Assembly: GCA_039111635.1 (NCBI GenBank)
Contig: JBCAQO010000004.1
Coordinates: forward strand, 1,302,001-1,366,000
DNA length: 64,000 nucleotides
Direction of reading: 5' to 3'
DNA from: Heterobasidion occidentale
Lineage: Eukaryota; Basidiomycota; Agaricomycetes; Russulales; Bondarzewiaceae
Of the stretch, positions 48,725-61,000 are shown piece after piece (positions within the stretch are counted from its first letter, which is position 1; every line of letters starts with the position of its first letter). The notes beneath the pieces are model-generated. The model made no database searches and was not told the origin of the DNA. It saw only the letters and a list, made by a program, of their open reading frames with translations. The translations under genes were made by a program, and so were the position numbers.

Positions 48725-49238
48725 TTCATGTCAATGACACGACTTCGTCATACCTGTGCTTGCTGATAGACTTCATTCATAGCTGTTGCTACCGCTGTAA
48801 TCCCATGCGCACCGCTATCCGTTCAATGCCTTGGAGCATTGCTCAAGGCCGTAGGTCCATACACTTGTAGGTCCTCACTGGTCTGTGTAACCCCGGAGCG
48901 GTTGCCGAGGGTAAGTTACTGGTAGGTAGGTTCCAGCAATGCTCCTCCGTGGTTTTCGGGGGGGAATCTTCAACGGATTATGCGGACCGAAGGACGGCGG
49001 GCACAGAACAAGCTCCACTCTCGTCCGCCAACACGATTCGTCTCGGAAGTCGCGGCTAGATGGAGGCGTACGGTTTTGAGTTCAGCCCTGTTTTTGACCT
49101 CCGACTTGTAGGTCCCTATAAACCCAGCCTCGGAAACTCGGCACTTTCAACCCAACTGTCTCCTCTGCGCGTTTCAGTGCTCTCTCGCTTTGACACAAAC
49201 CCGTCTCTCTACGATCATCTCGACCTCTTTCATCGAAC
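48725..49238. other. Intergenic region
   Basis: Promoter side of the zinc-finger gene. No other gene was seen. Confidence 0.4.
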
Positions 49239-50386
49239 ATGGACTTCTCGCTCCTCTCCTCTATTCCCGGCGCTGCTGACTTGATGCAGTACATCAACTT
49301 CGGTGTAAGTTTCGTTCATATCGCCTGTCTGGTTCAACTTTTGACTCCGTTAATAGATCGAGGACGTGCAGATGCCACTGCAAGTCGAACCGGAGCCTCT
49401 TTTGGAAGAACAATACGGCGTCATGGCGGATGCCACCCTCATGCCACAATACTCTCCGCCACCGCCTCCTTTCAAGGCAACGGCCTGGACAACCCACAAT
49501 GCTTTCGATCAACAGCCCTGGGAAACGATCTGCCCTGCTCTCCTGGCGGACGAACAAGCGGACGTCGCCGGAGCATATACCCATCATGCCACAACAGTAC
49601 ACGAAGAGGAGGTTGCACCTGCTTCATTCCTCGACTGCTTCGAGCCACCGACGGATGCTACGGCTCTGTACAACGACTTGACGGAGTGGAACAGCTCTTC
49701 ATCTGAGCCTGATTCTGAGGCTCCGAGCGCGTACTCTTTTCCTCTTAGTCCAGCATCGTCGGCATACACCACACCCTCTCCGCCCTCTCCACCCCCCGTT
49801 GACCAGCCCTCAATGGACATTTGTGCTCAGCCAGAGAGGCTTACAGCCGCAAGCTCGGCTTACATCGGCCCTTTGCCAGTCGTAGGGGTTTCTGTCTCGG
49901 GGCCTACCAGCGGCCTTTCGACATCCGCGCAAAATGGCTTCCTTTCATTGACGCAAGCCCCTCCGGCCACCAGGCGCCGCTCCCGCAAAAGCCGCTCATC
50001 TGCACCCAAGGACTCGAGTGCTCGCCGTCACAGGCAGGCCAAGCAGTCAATTGCTCTTACCACACCTGTAAGTATCTTGCTTCTTCGTCAGCGCGTGCGT
50101 GTCTGATCGTCCCCATGTACCCCAGTTGCAACGCAGGTCGCGTCGTGTCCACCCCCCGGGCAAAGTGTGCCTCATATGCGGCCACGTGTCTCCAAACCCC
50201 TCGACCCTCGAAAAACATATGTATACGCATAGTGAGCCGAGCTTTCGATGTCCCGGCTGCGACAAGAGGTACGCCCAGCCGTACGGGCTTCAGCGACACA
50301 TTGAGACCGATTGGAGATATTGCGGGCCGCATGTTGACACGCGCCTGTGGACCACTTGCATGCGGGCGTTCAAGCTCGATCTGTAG
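49239..50386 (+). CDS. C2H2 zinc-finger protein, probable transcription factor
   Basis: Three exons, 49239..49304, 49357..50067 and 50126..50386, give 345 residues. Most of the protein is Ser/Pro/Ala-rich and acidic, resembling an activation region. A basic stretch (RRRSRKSRSSAPKDSSARRH) that may be a nuclear localisation signal precedes the fingers. Finger 1 is canonical: CLICGHVSPNPSTLEKHMYTH, that is C-x2-C-x12-H-x3-H. Finger 2 starts as CPGCDKRYAQPYGLQRH but lacks a histidine at the usual spacing; a cysteine follows at H-x7-C (HIETDWRYC), so it may be C2HC or degenerate. The target and pathway are unknown. Introns have strong gtaagt donors. Confidence 0.82.
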
Positions 50387-50915
50387 GTCACTCAAAAGTG
50401 TCATAGCTTTCGACACTCGTCTTTCTTTTGGTTATCATTATACTGCTCTTTCTGTGCTTCTAGTTGTAGTCCGTCGCCCTGCTATCTTGTTTTCCATGCC
50501 TGTATCGTCGATCTAGTCTTCTCGTCTCTGCTAGCCCCTCCTTAGCAGAACACCTCTTTGTTCTTGTATATATTTTGAACCCTGTGTCACTGATAGCTCT
50601 TGGAGCATTCTTCCGTTCTCGTACATATTTTTGAATGCTAGCTAGTTGTAACTACCGTACATAATTGTCGTACATAATTGCAAACAGAAAGCTCATGATA
50701 CTTACTATTGTGCTTCTTACCTACCGCTGTCGAGCACGTCACGACAAAAGAAGTTCATGTTTAATTTTGCAATTACCTATGACGCTCCGCTGCAAGCTGG
50801 TATGGTTTCCTTGAGAAACAGGTACATATTTCAAGCAATTCTTCTGAATCGTACAGCTTTCCCCTGCTCGGTATCTGAATCCCCTGGCTCATCAGCCCTA
50901 ATCGAGACATTAGCC
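50387..50915. other. Convergent intergenic region
   Basis: 3' ends of the zinc-finger and barrel-protein genes. It is T-rich, with several TTGTA and GTACATA strings of the kind seen near fungal polyadenylation sites. Confidence 0.5.
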
Positions 50916-51703
50916 CTAATTCTTGAACTTTGCGAGGTACGCATGTTTGAGCGCAACGTTGGCGATCTTCTTGATTTGCTGGATGACCGTATCGAGCGGA
51001 GCAGCCTTCACAGCATCGATGTGTGCCTGTGCCAGTCAGGCAATGCATGTCAGTTTTTTGCAATCGCCATAGATCTAACTGCACCAACGGCGACGCTGTC
51101 CCAGCCCACGACTCCTACATATACGCCCTCCTTTTCGACGGACCAACCCCACGAACTGCCATGGCTCCCTGGAGCCTTAGCCAGCTCCGCCTCTAGAGTT
51201 ACGACAAGGGGATCTAGCTCCTCCTTTGTAGATCCCTCTTGGAGAGTTATAAACGCAATCTCGGTGGCGGGCGCGGAAAGGGCCCGCTCACACGGAGTCG
51301 TGAAATTAGCGTGTACCATCTCCGGCTTGGATGCAAAGAAAACCTTCACGCCTTCCACCAACTCGGGATAAGACGGTGATTTACGAAACGCCAGATGCGC
51401 ATCGAGCGACTCCCACACTGAATGTCAATCACAATTATTTGCAGGTACATTCAGAAATAAATTGAGCTTGCGAACCGTTGATCCAAACCTCAGTGGTGGG
51501 CTCCTCCACATATGGCCCTCGGTAGGTTCTGTAGACAGCTGGGTGTCATGCCTCGTCTTGGAAGCTGGAATTGTCAATTCTTACCCGCGCATTCCCTCAG
51601 CAGAACCCACCAGCGCAAGGCTTTTGTTAGCTATACTGGCATCTTTCTGATAGGCCTCAGAGGACGTAAACCAGGCGATTTCCGGAACTGGAGCAGACGA
51701 CAT
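50916..51703 (-). CDS. Dimeric alpha/beta-barrel-like protein (ABM-type)
   Basis: Four exons, 51703..51585, 51528..51476, 51417..51089 and 51026..50916, give 203 residues with all phases closed. Segments such as TYRGPYVEEPTTEVWINVWE, TEIAFITLQEGSTKEELDPL, VYVGVVGWDSVAAHIDAVKA and VIQQIKKIANVALKHAYL have the strand-helix-strand pattern of two ferredoxin-like halves. WDSVAAH resembles the end of an antibiotic-biosynthesis-monooxygenase-type repeat. Such proteins occur widely in Agaricomycetes as unannotated small proteins, and many have no shown enzymatic activity. There is no signal peptide. The start is the first ATG of the exon that phases into the conserved part. Confidence 0.72.
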
Positions 51704-51977
51704 GTCAAGGATGAGGTTGAGTGATGGGAAATGAAGGTTCGGTTCAGCGCTGGTTTATGAAGCTTTGTGAGATTCTCCTCTGTTTGTCATTCGGCCGTGC
51801 CGAATCATCAGAGGGTGATAAGTCAGCGCAATATCGCTGTCTCTCGGCTGGCGCCATCGCTTCGGCGCCAACTCGGTTGAGGCTGTGAAGCATTCTACGA
51901 GGAGATTCAAGCTCGCCATACATGCTATCGAGAGAACAAAAGAAGAAGATACACAATTCGATTGATTCACATATTTT

Positions 51978-53768
51978 TCAAGAAGCTACGTCCACCTCAA
52001 AACCCATTGCGCGTTTCCCGACGGACCCCGAAATATCGTCGACTCTTCCGATACCCTCATATCCAATTTCTGGAGCCGCTTTGGGGAAATCGGGAGGGGT
52101 AAGGCCTTGTATGAACGTCTCCTTCTGTCTTTGAACATACGTCGCATTTAAAGGCGTCATAGGGACAGCTGGGATGTACATGACTGGTTGTCGAGTTAGC
52201 CTGCTGAAGTATCGTGATTGTTTTGAGATCCGTACCAGCAGAATCTCTAGTCCCGGTATGTTCCTCTTCAACAGAATGTACCACGTCCTGCAGAATGATA
52301 TCAGCGTGATCCGACAAGACAATGATAGTGTTTATATCTACGCAGTGCCAAAACACCATGTCTCCCGGGTACACTTTGGGAACAGAGGTCATGGTTTCTT
52401 CCAATCTGAAGTGGGGGTGGCTTTCGGGGTTCGGTCGTGGGCCCGTGAAGCCACCATCGCGTTTAAAAATGCCAGGAAAATCAGGCGTAGAAATGTCTTC
52501 AGAAGAGCTCAGGAACGTGATGAAGTAAAACGATGCGGTGTCAGTTACCGTATTCCCAGTTCTTGGGATCAAGAGCATCCTGAGACACAAGCGATGCGAT
52601 GGGTCGAAAGAAGGGTCGAAGGATCATGTATGCGTTCGATGCAACAACATCGGGAAACACTTTGAGTGTGCCCTCGTGAGGAGCCGTTTCGCTAAAGTAG
52701 GGCACGTTAAACGCGAGGCAGTATATACTCTAGAAACTGACCTCATGGCAAGCCAACCCTGAAATGTCCTGAATACGCTCGCCTGCAAACAATAATCCTC
52801 GGCAAAGACAATATATTAGAGAATCACATAGCGGTCGTACCTGGTTTGGTCGTCCATAAATCGAGTTCCTGGCATTGATGCGACCTTCGAGTTCATAAGG
52901 ATCATGTTGCTTCCATGTTCCGTTCAATATATCGGAGAAGCACGTTCGGAATGTCTCATCCTCCCATCGTTCGATAGCACCACCTGGATGGTTTATATTT
53001 AAAAAAAGATGAGGACTTATACCTCTAGATTGAGAGTGTTCACCATCAACATGAGGGGGATGAGCATCCCATTGAGTGCCAGGATGTCGGATACGGAACC
53101 GGTCTGCGTATATCAGAGGAGTCGATAGATCGACATCTTTCAAGTGACCCTGGCCTTTGACGTGGTAGAGCTTATTCAACCACGTCGTGGCTTCAAGAAG
53201 ATTGGGGTGAGACCGCGCCAGAACTTGTGCCCTTGTCCAACTTGCACGGTGATGGCTGAGCAGAAGCCGCAAAACATGTACAGTGAAGACGTACTATAGA
53301 TGGAAGAATTGCTTGTTTGTCTCTGGGAATCCTGTTATCATGATGTCAGGGAAGTCGCCAATTCATCGATGGCTTGCGCCGACCTGGGGCACTGGGGTTC
53401 GCCTTCACAAATTCCTCAAGAGAGGTCTTCCAAGCGAGGGCCTCTGCGTCATCCACTACATCCCTGATAACGACGCAGCCCCGTTTCTTGATGTTGTCGA
53501 TCTCCTGAGGTGTCAGCTTTCCAAGGTCCTCGAAGCGGACTTGAGGGACGACCTATGGGAGATGGCTTCCATCAAGAACACCATAAATTCAGACGCTAGT
53601 ACTTACGTCTGACCCCGAATCGATGATCTCCTTCGTGCTCTCATGCAGATGCTCGACAATTTCACCCCACGCGCGCGTCGCACGAGCCTCGAAATCAGGG
53701 TAGGAAGCAGCGATCTTGCGTTTGAGGTCTACAAAGCGAGGGGGCATATGAGGATCGAGGGCAGCCAT
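51978..53768 (-). CDS. DUF1479 family protein, putative Fe(II)/2-oxoglutarate-type oxygenase
   Basis: A minus-strand gene of several exons from the ATG at 53768 (MAALDPHMPPRFVDLKRKIA) to the stop at 51978. Family segments occur in order: WGEIVEHLHESTKEIIDSGS, VRFEDLGKLTP, EATTWLNKLYHVKG, TPLIYADRFRIRHPG, WDAHPPHVDGG and AIERWEDETFRTCFSDILNG. KVFPDVVASNAYMILRPFF, EESMTSVP-like text, then PGDMVFWHCD and VVHSVEEEHTG follow. HVDG and the late WHCDVVH supply the kind of His/Asp ligands used by clavaminate synthase-like oxygenases, the fold assigned to this family. The reaction is unknown. The 3' part ends PMTPLNATYVQRQKETF and a short tail. Exon joins were recognised by homology rather than fully computed. 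Confidence 0.82.
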
Positions 53769-54561
53769 CTCTCTCAAACGTTCAGTAAAACCCGCTCGTC
53801 TCGATCTACATCTCATTTATACGGGTCGAGCCTCATTCTCCCTGGAGATAGAAGAGTCTTCGGTCCGAATTAGAGAGCTATTAAAGGGTCACATGAGAAT
53901 CCCCAGAAAATGCGAAGATTCGTTCGCAGGATACGTGACTCCTTTGTGAGAAGATGTCCTGGGGCGTGAGTCCTGCAACTATAAAGAGAACGCCGCAATC
54001 ATTGAGTGCAAATAATTTACTCAATTAGGACTGGGGGGTTGAGAGGTGGAAAGGAAAGACAGAGGCTCATTAGTGAACGTCGGTGAATTGTCGGGTGAAT
54101 GTCAGATTTTGGAATCATGGGAGATCATGGGTCGTGAAGTAGATAGCCTCGGCCAACACAGTCCAAAACGTTGACAAACTGCCAGTGATATATAGGTCAG
54201 GTGTCCATGCAAGGATAAGATAAGTAACACACTCGCCGAAAACCTATATCAGCCACTACTGGCAAGTCACATTTTGGCCTGTTTGCTACTGGCAGTCTGA
54301 AATATTGCATTCTACGCTCAAGGCCCATATGCTTGAGAACACAAACATTCAAATCTAGCACATTGAAGCCGAAAAGACCTCCAGATGCCTGTGGAATGAC
54401 AAGAGCGAATGCAAGGTACTCAGACCATTAGCAAAATCGATTGCAGGACAAATTTACGCGATATGTCGTCATTAAACTGTAGAACACTAAGAGGAAGGTT
54501 GTAAGTAATATCCAAAGGTGAGACAGGGTTAGGGAACAGATGAAAATATTGTCTTCGGATG
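53769..54561. other. Intergenic region
   Basis: Upstream of the DUF1479 gene and downstream of beta-tubulin on the same strand. No gene was seen. Confidence 0.45.
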
Positions 54562-57259
54562 TTACTCCTCAGGCTGCTCCTCTGACTCCGCATACTGCTC
54601 GGTAGGCTCCTCCGCATAATGCTCCGCCTCTGGTTCTTCTTCGTATTCTTCTTCAACGTCTTCAACTTCAACCGAAGCTTCTTGGTACTAGAATAAACAA
54701 GGTCAGGACACGAACATAGGAGAGTTCATGGTACCGCAAATGCTGTACCTGTTGATACTCGGCACTAGATATCGACAGTAAGCAATAGAGTCAAAGGATT
54801 CAGAGCGAGACAACACACATCAAATCCTGAGTGTTGCTCTCAGCCTCGGAGAACTCCATTGCATCCATGCCTTCACCTGTGTACCAGTGCAAGAAAGCGC
54901 GGCGCTTGTACATTACGGTGAACTAGTAGAGTAATCCTGTCAAGCGATACAATCATAGACAAGACAAAAAATGGAATTGACCTGATCCAGTGTGCGTTTG
55001 AATACCTCCTGAATGGCGGTGGAATTTGCGAGGCACGTTGCAGCCTGCTTTTGTTTGACTGGGGGCACCGAACAGAGCGTTACTGATACGTTATCGGGAA
55101 TCCATCTAGCAGTGGGATTGAGCATTCAAGCGCGGATGAAGTGCAAGAGCTGATTACGAACTCCACAAAGATGTTAGAGTTCTTCTTTTGAAGATCCAAG
55201 ACAGTGTACTGTCGACAAGTCAATGACATGCTATAGGCCCATCACAGGTGATGGAACCTACTTCAGCCTGAAGATAAGTGAGATGACGTGGCGATGAACA
55301 GGAAAGAGGGCACGGACTTCACGAGAAGATATAGGTCCACGGAAGATAGTCGCTGCGGTCAAATAGCGCCTGCGAACACATGAGGTGGATTCTTTTACAA
55401 CACGAGGAGGTGACCAACCCGTAACGAGGATCACAACCGACGAGGAGGTTACGACGGTCGAAAAGGCTGGATGATACGAGTCAATTTAATTACTAGAAAG
55501 GACTGATTGCCACTTACGCGCTAGTCAACTCGGCGACAGAAGAACGAGTGAAGGACTGCGTTTTGAGATCTTGGAAAGGAGCATAGCTCGGCATCAAGAA
55601 GTGTAGCTATCGAAGTAAAGGTGAGGATTCAGTGTGATACTGTGAAGGAGAAATTTACACGAGGGAAAGGAATCAAGTTGAGTCCGAGCTTGCGTAGATC
55701 ACTGAAGTGATGTCAGTACAAGCGATATTAGCTTGCTTCCGGCTTACCCGTTCAGTTGACCTGGGAAGCGAAGACTTGTCGACACCCCACACATGACTTG
55801 TGCGATAAGCTGGCAGCGAGATGAGCAGGAGAAACAGCCAGTCAATTCAATTTGATAAAATGCATACCACATTCAGATCAGTGAATGATGGACTCTTGAG
55901 TTTCAGTGTTCGTGTTGAGATGTCATACCTGTTTTAGAAGTTGAGAAGAGATAAGAGACCAAAAGAACCAGAATGACGCACAGGGCTTCGTTATCGATGC
56001 AGATGGTCAAATCGCTGTTCTCGACTAGTTGATGGACGGAGAGAAGGGCATTGTAAGGCTAACAATGTTCATATCAATGGGAGGAAACAGCAGATCGCCC
56101 AGAGAATGACCAACCTCAACGACAGTCTCTGACAACTGGGACAAAAAACCAATTTGTAGTCAATTGACAGTAGCCCAGAGGCAATAGTTCTGCATACCTT
56201 CGGCGACGGCAGAACAGAGAAAGTCGAGACCATGCGGTCGGGAAACTCCTGTGGACGAGAAGATGTCAGATTGGAGTCCTGGATAGAGATTGTCGACATA
56301 TGACCTCTCGAAGTTTCGACAGAAGTAAAGACCCGAGACCCGCTCCTGAACCTCCGCCCAAGGACTGCAGAATCTGGAAACCCTGCAGAGCATCGCATGC
56401 CTCACTCTGCTTCCGAATCACCTCCTGAAGTCTCGAAGTCAGTGTGGGATCATTCGCAGACAGACATATGCACGTACGGTGATAGAGTCAACCAGCTCGG
56501 CACCTATACCATGAGCATTAGTGAGCTTTACCGATCCTGAGCAGCTCTCGATCACATACCTTCCGTGTAGTCTGACCCCCAAAAAGCAACCACGTCAGCC
56601 TGAGCTACTTTCGCGGTCAAATGGCATGTAATGGAAGCACTTACAGCCCTTTGCCCAGTTGTTCCCTGCTCCGGACTCGCCAGTGATGTATGTATCCGGG
56701 CGAAACAAGCCGCCCAGAGGCCCCGAACGCAGCTATACAGAGATCATTTGAAAAATCATTTCGGGAGCAAGCAGCGAGGCGACATACGCGGTTGCATACA
56801 CCGGCCTCCAAATCGATCTGCACGCTACGCGGAACGTATTTTGTAACTCCATCGGCAGTTTGAGCCTCCGAAAAGTAGGTTTCAACCTACGAGAGCACCG
56901 TCAGCCAGACATCCAAACAATATGAAGTACATTGTACTCACTCGCTCCAACTGCAATGGGTCTGTCCCATGGTAGATCTGCCGTATGGCGTGACATTCAA
57001 CGGTCAGCATACAGCGCCTATGAGTGCTAGCTAAACATACCCCATCCAGATCGAGACCATGCTCGGCGAGCAGCATAGTCCAGAAACTCTCCCCTACTTG
57101 ATTTCCAGCCTGAGAGCGCGATCCGCATCGTCAGACGCGAAGACGCGCGATGCGCGAGATGAATACTGACCTGGCCGACCTGTGACAAACCAGTCAAAAC
57201 AGCGTATATGAGCGTATCCTGCTGACGCTGACCTGAACGTTCAAAATTTCGCGAGGCAT
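54562..57259 (-). CDS. Beta-tubulin, divergent isoform
   Basis: A minus-strand gene of many small exons. The 5' exons are certain: 57259..57233, a 9-nt microexon 57179..57171, 57109..57041 and 56977..56942, encoding [30 protein letters not shown] and on. Later parts include [100 protein letters not shown] and [20 protein letters not shown]. The protein ends in a long Glu/Tyr-rich tail. Tubulin beta binds and hydrolyses GTP in the microtubule heterodimer. Departures from standard beta-tubulin are many: an extra Pro at position 2, GGGSG in place of GGGTG in the nucleotide-binding loop, and [13 protein letters not shown] where the family has a conserved MKEVEDQM. All sequences remain open, so this looks like a functional, fast-evolving second isoform. 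Confidence 0.9.
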
Positions 57260-58042
57260 TGCTGATAGGTGTCAGGGTGAAGAAAGAGGAGGTGAATGCA
57301 ATGTCAGCGCCAGGTTCCACTTCTGAACTCGTCCAGCAATATATTTCCGGGACTTGCCGAAACGCGTACACGGTACCTCCCGATTCGAGTCAACACGCTG
57401 CTGCCACGACGTTCCAGACATGCAGACCCACCAGAAGTTCAAAACAACCAGACCATCTGTAGCTCGGAGCCGAAGTACCCTCGACATCTTTATAGCGGTT
57501 TCCGAAGACCTTGGCCAATTCCTCCTCTGTAATCAGTCCACACGAGTGCTGAGCCGTCCTGCATGGTCTCCATTCTAGGTTGTATTGAGTTGCCCTCGTA
57601 GACGAGATATCGACCCAGTCATGACACATGTACAAGAAACGGTCTTATATCCTCCGCCGTGGACCGCAGACCCAACGGTGATGAAATAAAAATAACAAAG
57701 TAATGTGGCCATGGATTTCGGAAACAGTATCTGCGAGTCCGGACGTGCAAATACATTGGTGGATAGGTTATCCAGAAAGCGACGTGATAACTTAAGTTCA
57801 CATTAAATACACAAATTGGTGAGAACAACCGAACGCAGAACAGGCAAAGTAAATCAAACACGACCATCTAGTAAAAGACCGGCTAACGGGAAGAGGCTGC
57901 ATATAGAGGCAATATGTCCGTGGAATCTGTGTGGAAATGGTGTTTGTAAAGATGCATGTATCCGATGTGTCACATGTCCGCCCAGCAAGAAATGAAGACA
58001 AAAAACCCGGAGAGTAGGCATGATTGTGAGAATGTTATTGAC
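57260..58042. other. Intergenic region
   Basis: 5' side of beta-tubulin and 3' side of the glycosyltransferase gene. A minus-strand TATAAAG at 57488..57494 could serve beta-tubulin with a long leader. A minus-strand frame around 57390-57635 (EEELAKVFGNRYKDVEG) overlaps it and has no known family. Confidence 0.4.
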
Positions 58043-61000
58043 TCAATACGAAAAAATCATGAGGTACGGATTCAGGATGATCTTTCAACATAACATAACA
58101 GATGGTTAGTTCAGGCAGAACATGGCCGAAGGACGGCTACTGCACTGACCGGAAAAAGGATGTGACATCCTGCAACTATACTGAGAAAGTGTCGGCATGT
58201 CAACAAACAGGGTATATGAAACAGGGTAATCGCGAACTCACGCTAAAGGTAGAATGACAGACCAGTCGTACCCTGGAATTCTCCAGGCGAGAGGGGGGAT
58301 CGTGGTGGCCAGGATCACCATCGCGATGATGCAAATGAATGAAAGGATGAATGCGACCGCAAACCGTTTCAGGATCCGAGGCACCTCGATGAAAAAATTC
58401 GAGCGCTCGACTTCCTTCTTGGTGGCACCCCAAGTGATGTTGTACGAGAAAAGATGAGCAAGGAGTGCCTGCGACAAATGAATAGGTAGACCACCGAAGA
58501 AAAAGAAGCTAAAGGTCTTCTCAGCGTCTATATGATCCTGAGTGGACCTACTCACAAGAAAGGAACCCATGTCATATTCTCAACCAAAGATGACAGGATA
58601 CTGCGATGGCCGATGCGATACTCCAACAAGGTGAAGCCAAGATTACCTGCGCCTGGGAACACTACCGTGCAAGCCAGCCAGATTTCGAAAGAATGCTCGT
58701 AGAACCCGTCGACTGAGAAGGCGAAACCGAGGAGGATGTAGTTGACAACGGACAAGACACAGCCGATTGCCAGCCCATCTAAAACCAGATGATGCGTGAG
58801 ATTATGCAGGCTTATTTTTACCGAAGAACTAACAGTATGAGAACATATCTATGCGAAAGCGAATCGTCAGTATCTAACATGATGATAGAATATAGGTGGA
58901 CGTACAGGCCATCATGCTGACTTTGTAGTGGACTGGCGCGTCAGACCACAAGAAGATTCGGAGCTGTTTTGTGATGGGTCCAAGGCGCCACCAGTCGATG
59001 AGAGGGTTGAAGATCAACTCATTACATCCTAGTCTGTGGGTCAGTGCATGCCGAAAGACAGAGCAGCTGCAAGAACACACCATACGCATACTTCTGCCAT
59101 CGGTTGAGTTCGTCATCGGCGGTGAGAGAGACACCTTCTTTGAATCCTTTCTCAGAATAAGTGGCCCAGCGAATGATATAGCCACGAAGCTATAGACGAA
59201 AATAATGGATTTACTACTTCGGAATACATTTGCGAGGCAATCAACACATACCTGAAGTCGCAGTGCCATATCGAAGTCCTCGCTGACGTTGCTCTCAGAC
59301 CAGATCTTCATCTTGTTGTCGTCTCCTACGTCCTCGAACGCCGCATCTTGAATCGCAGACCACCTCAAGAAAGCATTGTGCCCTACGAAGGGTGCCACCT
59401 CACCGTTGGCGCATCCCATCGAGATACACCGATTGATCCTACGCGTGAAGTGCGCTATGCCGTTCTCGAAGTAATGATGAGCGACCTGCATGACGTCTAT
59501 GATTTGTGAAACAGATTAGAACGAATTACAAGTATTAAGAGTAAGAGGGAAATATACCTGATTCGTGCTGAATGATAGCGACCTCCGGAGACTCGGCAAG
59601 TTCTCTCGCAGCGTCACGGAAACAATCCTGGATGTGAAGTTGATCGTCAATAAGATAACAAACATGTCAACAACGTATGCAAGACGTACCTCAGGGACGA
59701 TGGTGTCCGAATCAACAATGAGGATGATCGCTCCCATACGAAGCGCTTTGGCATTGCTCGCCCAGGGTTTGAACTTCTTCCCGCTCTCCTCGTAGATCTC
59801 TTCAATGGCGATCCTCAAAGCCTTTTCTTCTAATTCTTCCTCATCATGGTCTCCGGCTTCAGAAGGATCTCTGCTTCTCGCCGATACCTCTGTATGCGTC
59901 TCGAGCTCGTGGATCCAATGTTCCAACCGCAAGCTCAGCGCTAATCCATAATTCATGTTACTGGCCTTTTTGAACCGACCACGGCGCTGGAAGCCGCCTG
60001 GCGAGCTATCGTGCTTGGGGCGCGCAACCCAGCCAATTCCGTTATCGGCGTAGAAGTTGATCCGCTCTTGGCGCTCGGCCTCCGAAAGGAGTTGCATGCC
60101 ATCGTCGTGGACGAATATACTTGACGTGCCACCCTGGCGAGCATAGGTCTGCATAGCTTTCTTCAAGGATTGGACCGATGGGGATCTGGAGCGATTTTCG
60201 TCAGCGATCACATTGCAAACGCAGAACGTTGCAATTGAATAGCACAATGATCGAGCGATCTCATCGAAAGAGATGACTCGGATATACCCCGCTTATTCCC
60301 GGCAGGTACGGGATCGGAAAAGATATTTTGAAAGTGATCAATACTCACATCGTATAGTCTAAGCTCTCCTTGTAGACAGGGAGTTCAATTGAGACGTGGG
60401 GAAGACGTTGATCAACCTCCTTATTAGGGGCCGGTTTGATCGCAGAGTAGTATTTGGAATTTTCATGATACTGGGCGACCGGTCCAAGACTGTCCACATC
60501 CTCGAAAATTCAGCAAAGTAGTCGACAAGGATTCGGAGAAAACCTACACGTAAGAAATATTGGTGACAACCTGTGAGGAGAAAAACTTCAAAGGGATAAT
60601 TGAGAGGTCAGCGAACGGAGTCAACTATAACATCGAATGGTCAGCGACGTACGAGTGACACACAGAAGAGGAAAGGAGCCGTGACCATGAGCGCAAATCG
60701 GGTAAAGTCGTGATCGAGGCGCCATTCCGCTATCAAGACCTCAAGACCACTACCGACGAAGACTAAGAGTTCGCATAGAAAACCGTCAACTCTGAGCCAC
60801 CGCAGAAAACGAGACCGGACGCACAAACTGACAAGGCACATCCCAGGCCACCATAGAAAGGACCGAACAGGCGCATGTGTCTGGTGCTCGCTGCACTCTT
60901 CTCAAGATCGGGCTCGGCCTGAGTGGGCTTGTTTGAAATTCTCCAGCCCCATAACGACCGCCAACCGCCTGTCTTTGCAGCCGGTTTACTTGATGTGAGA

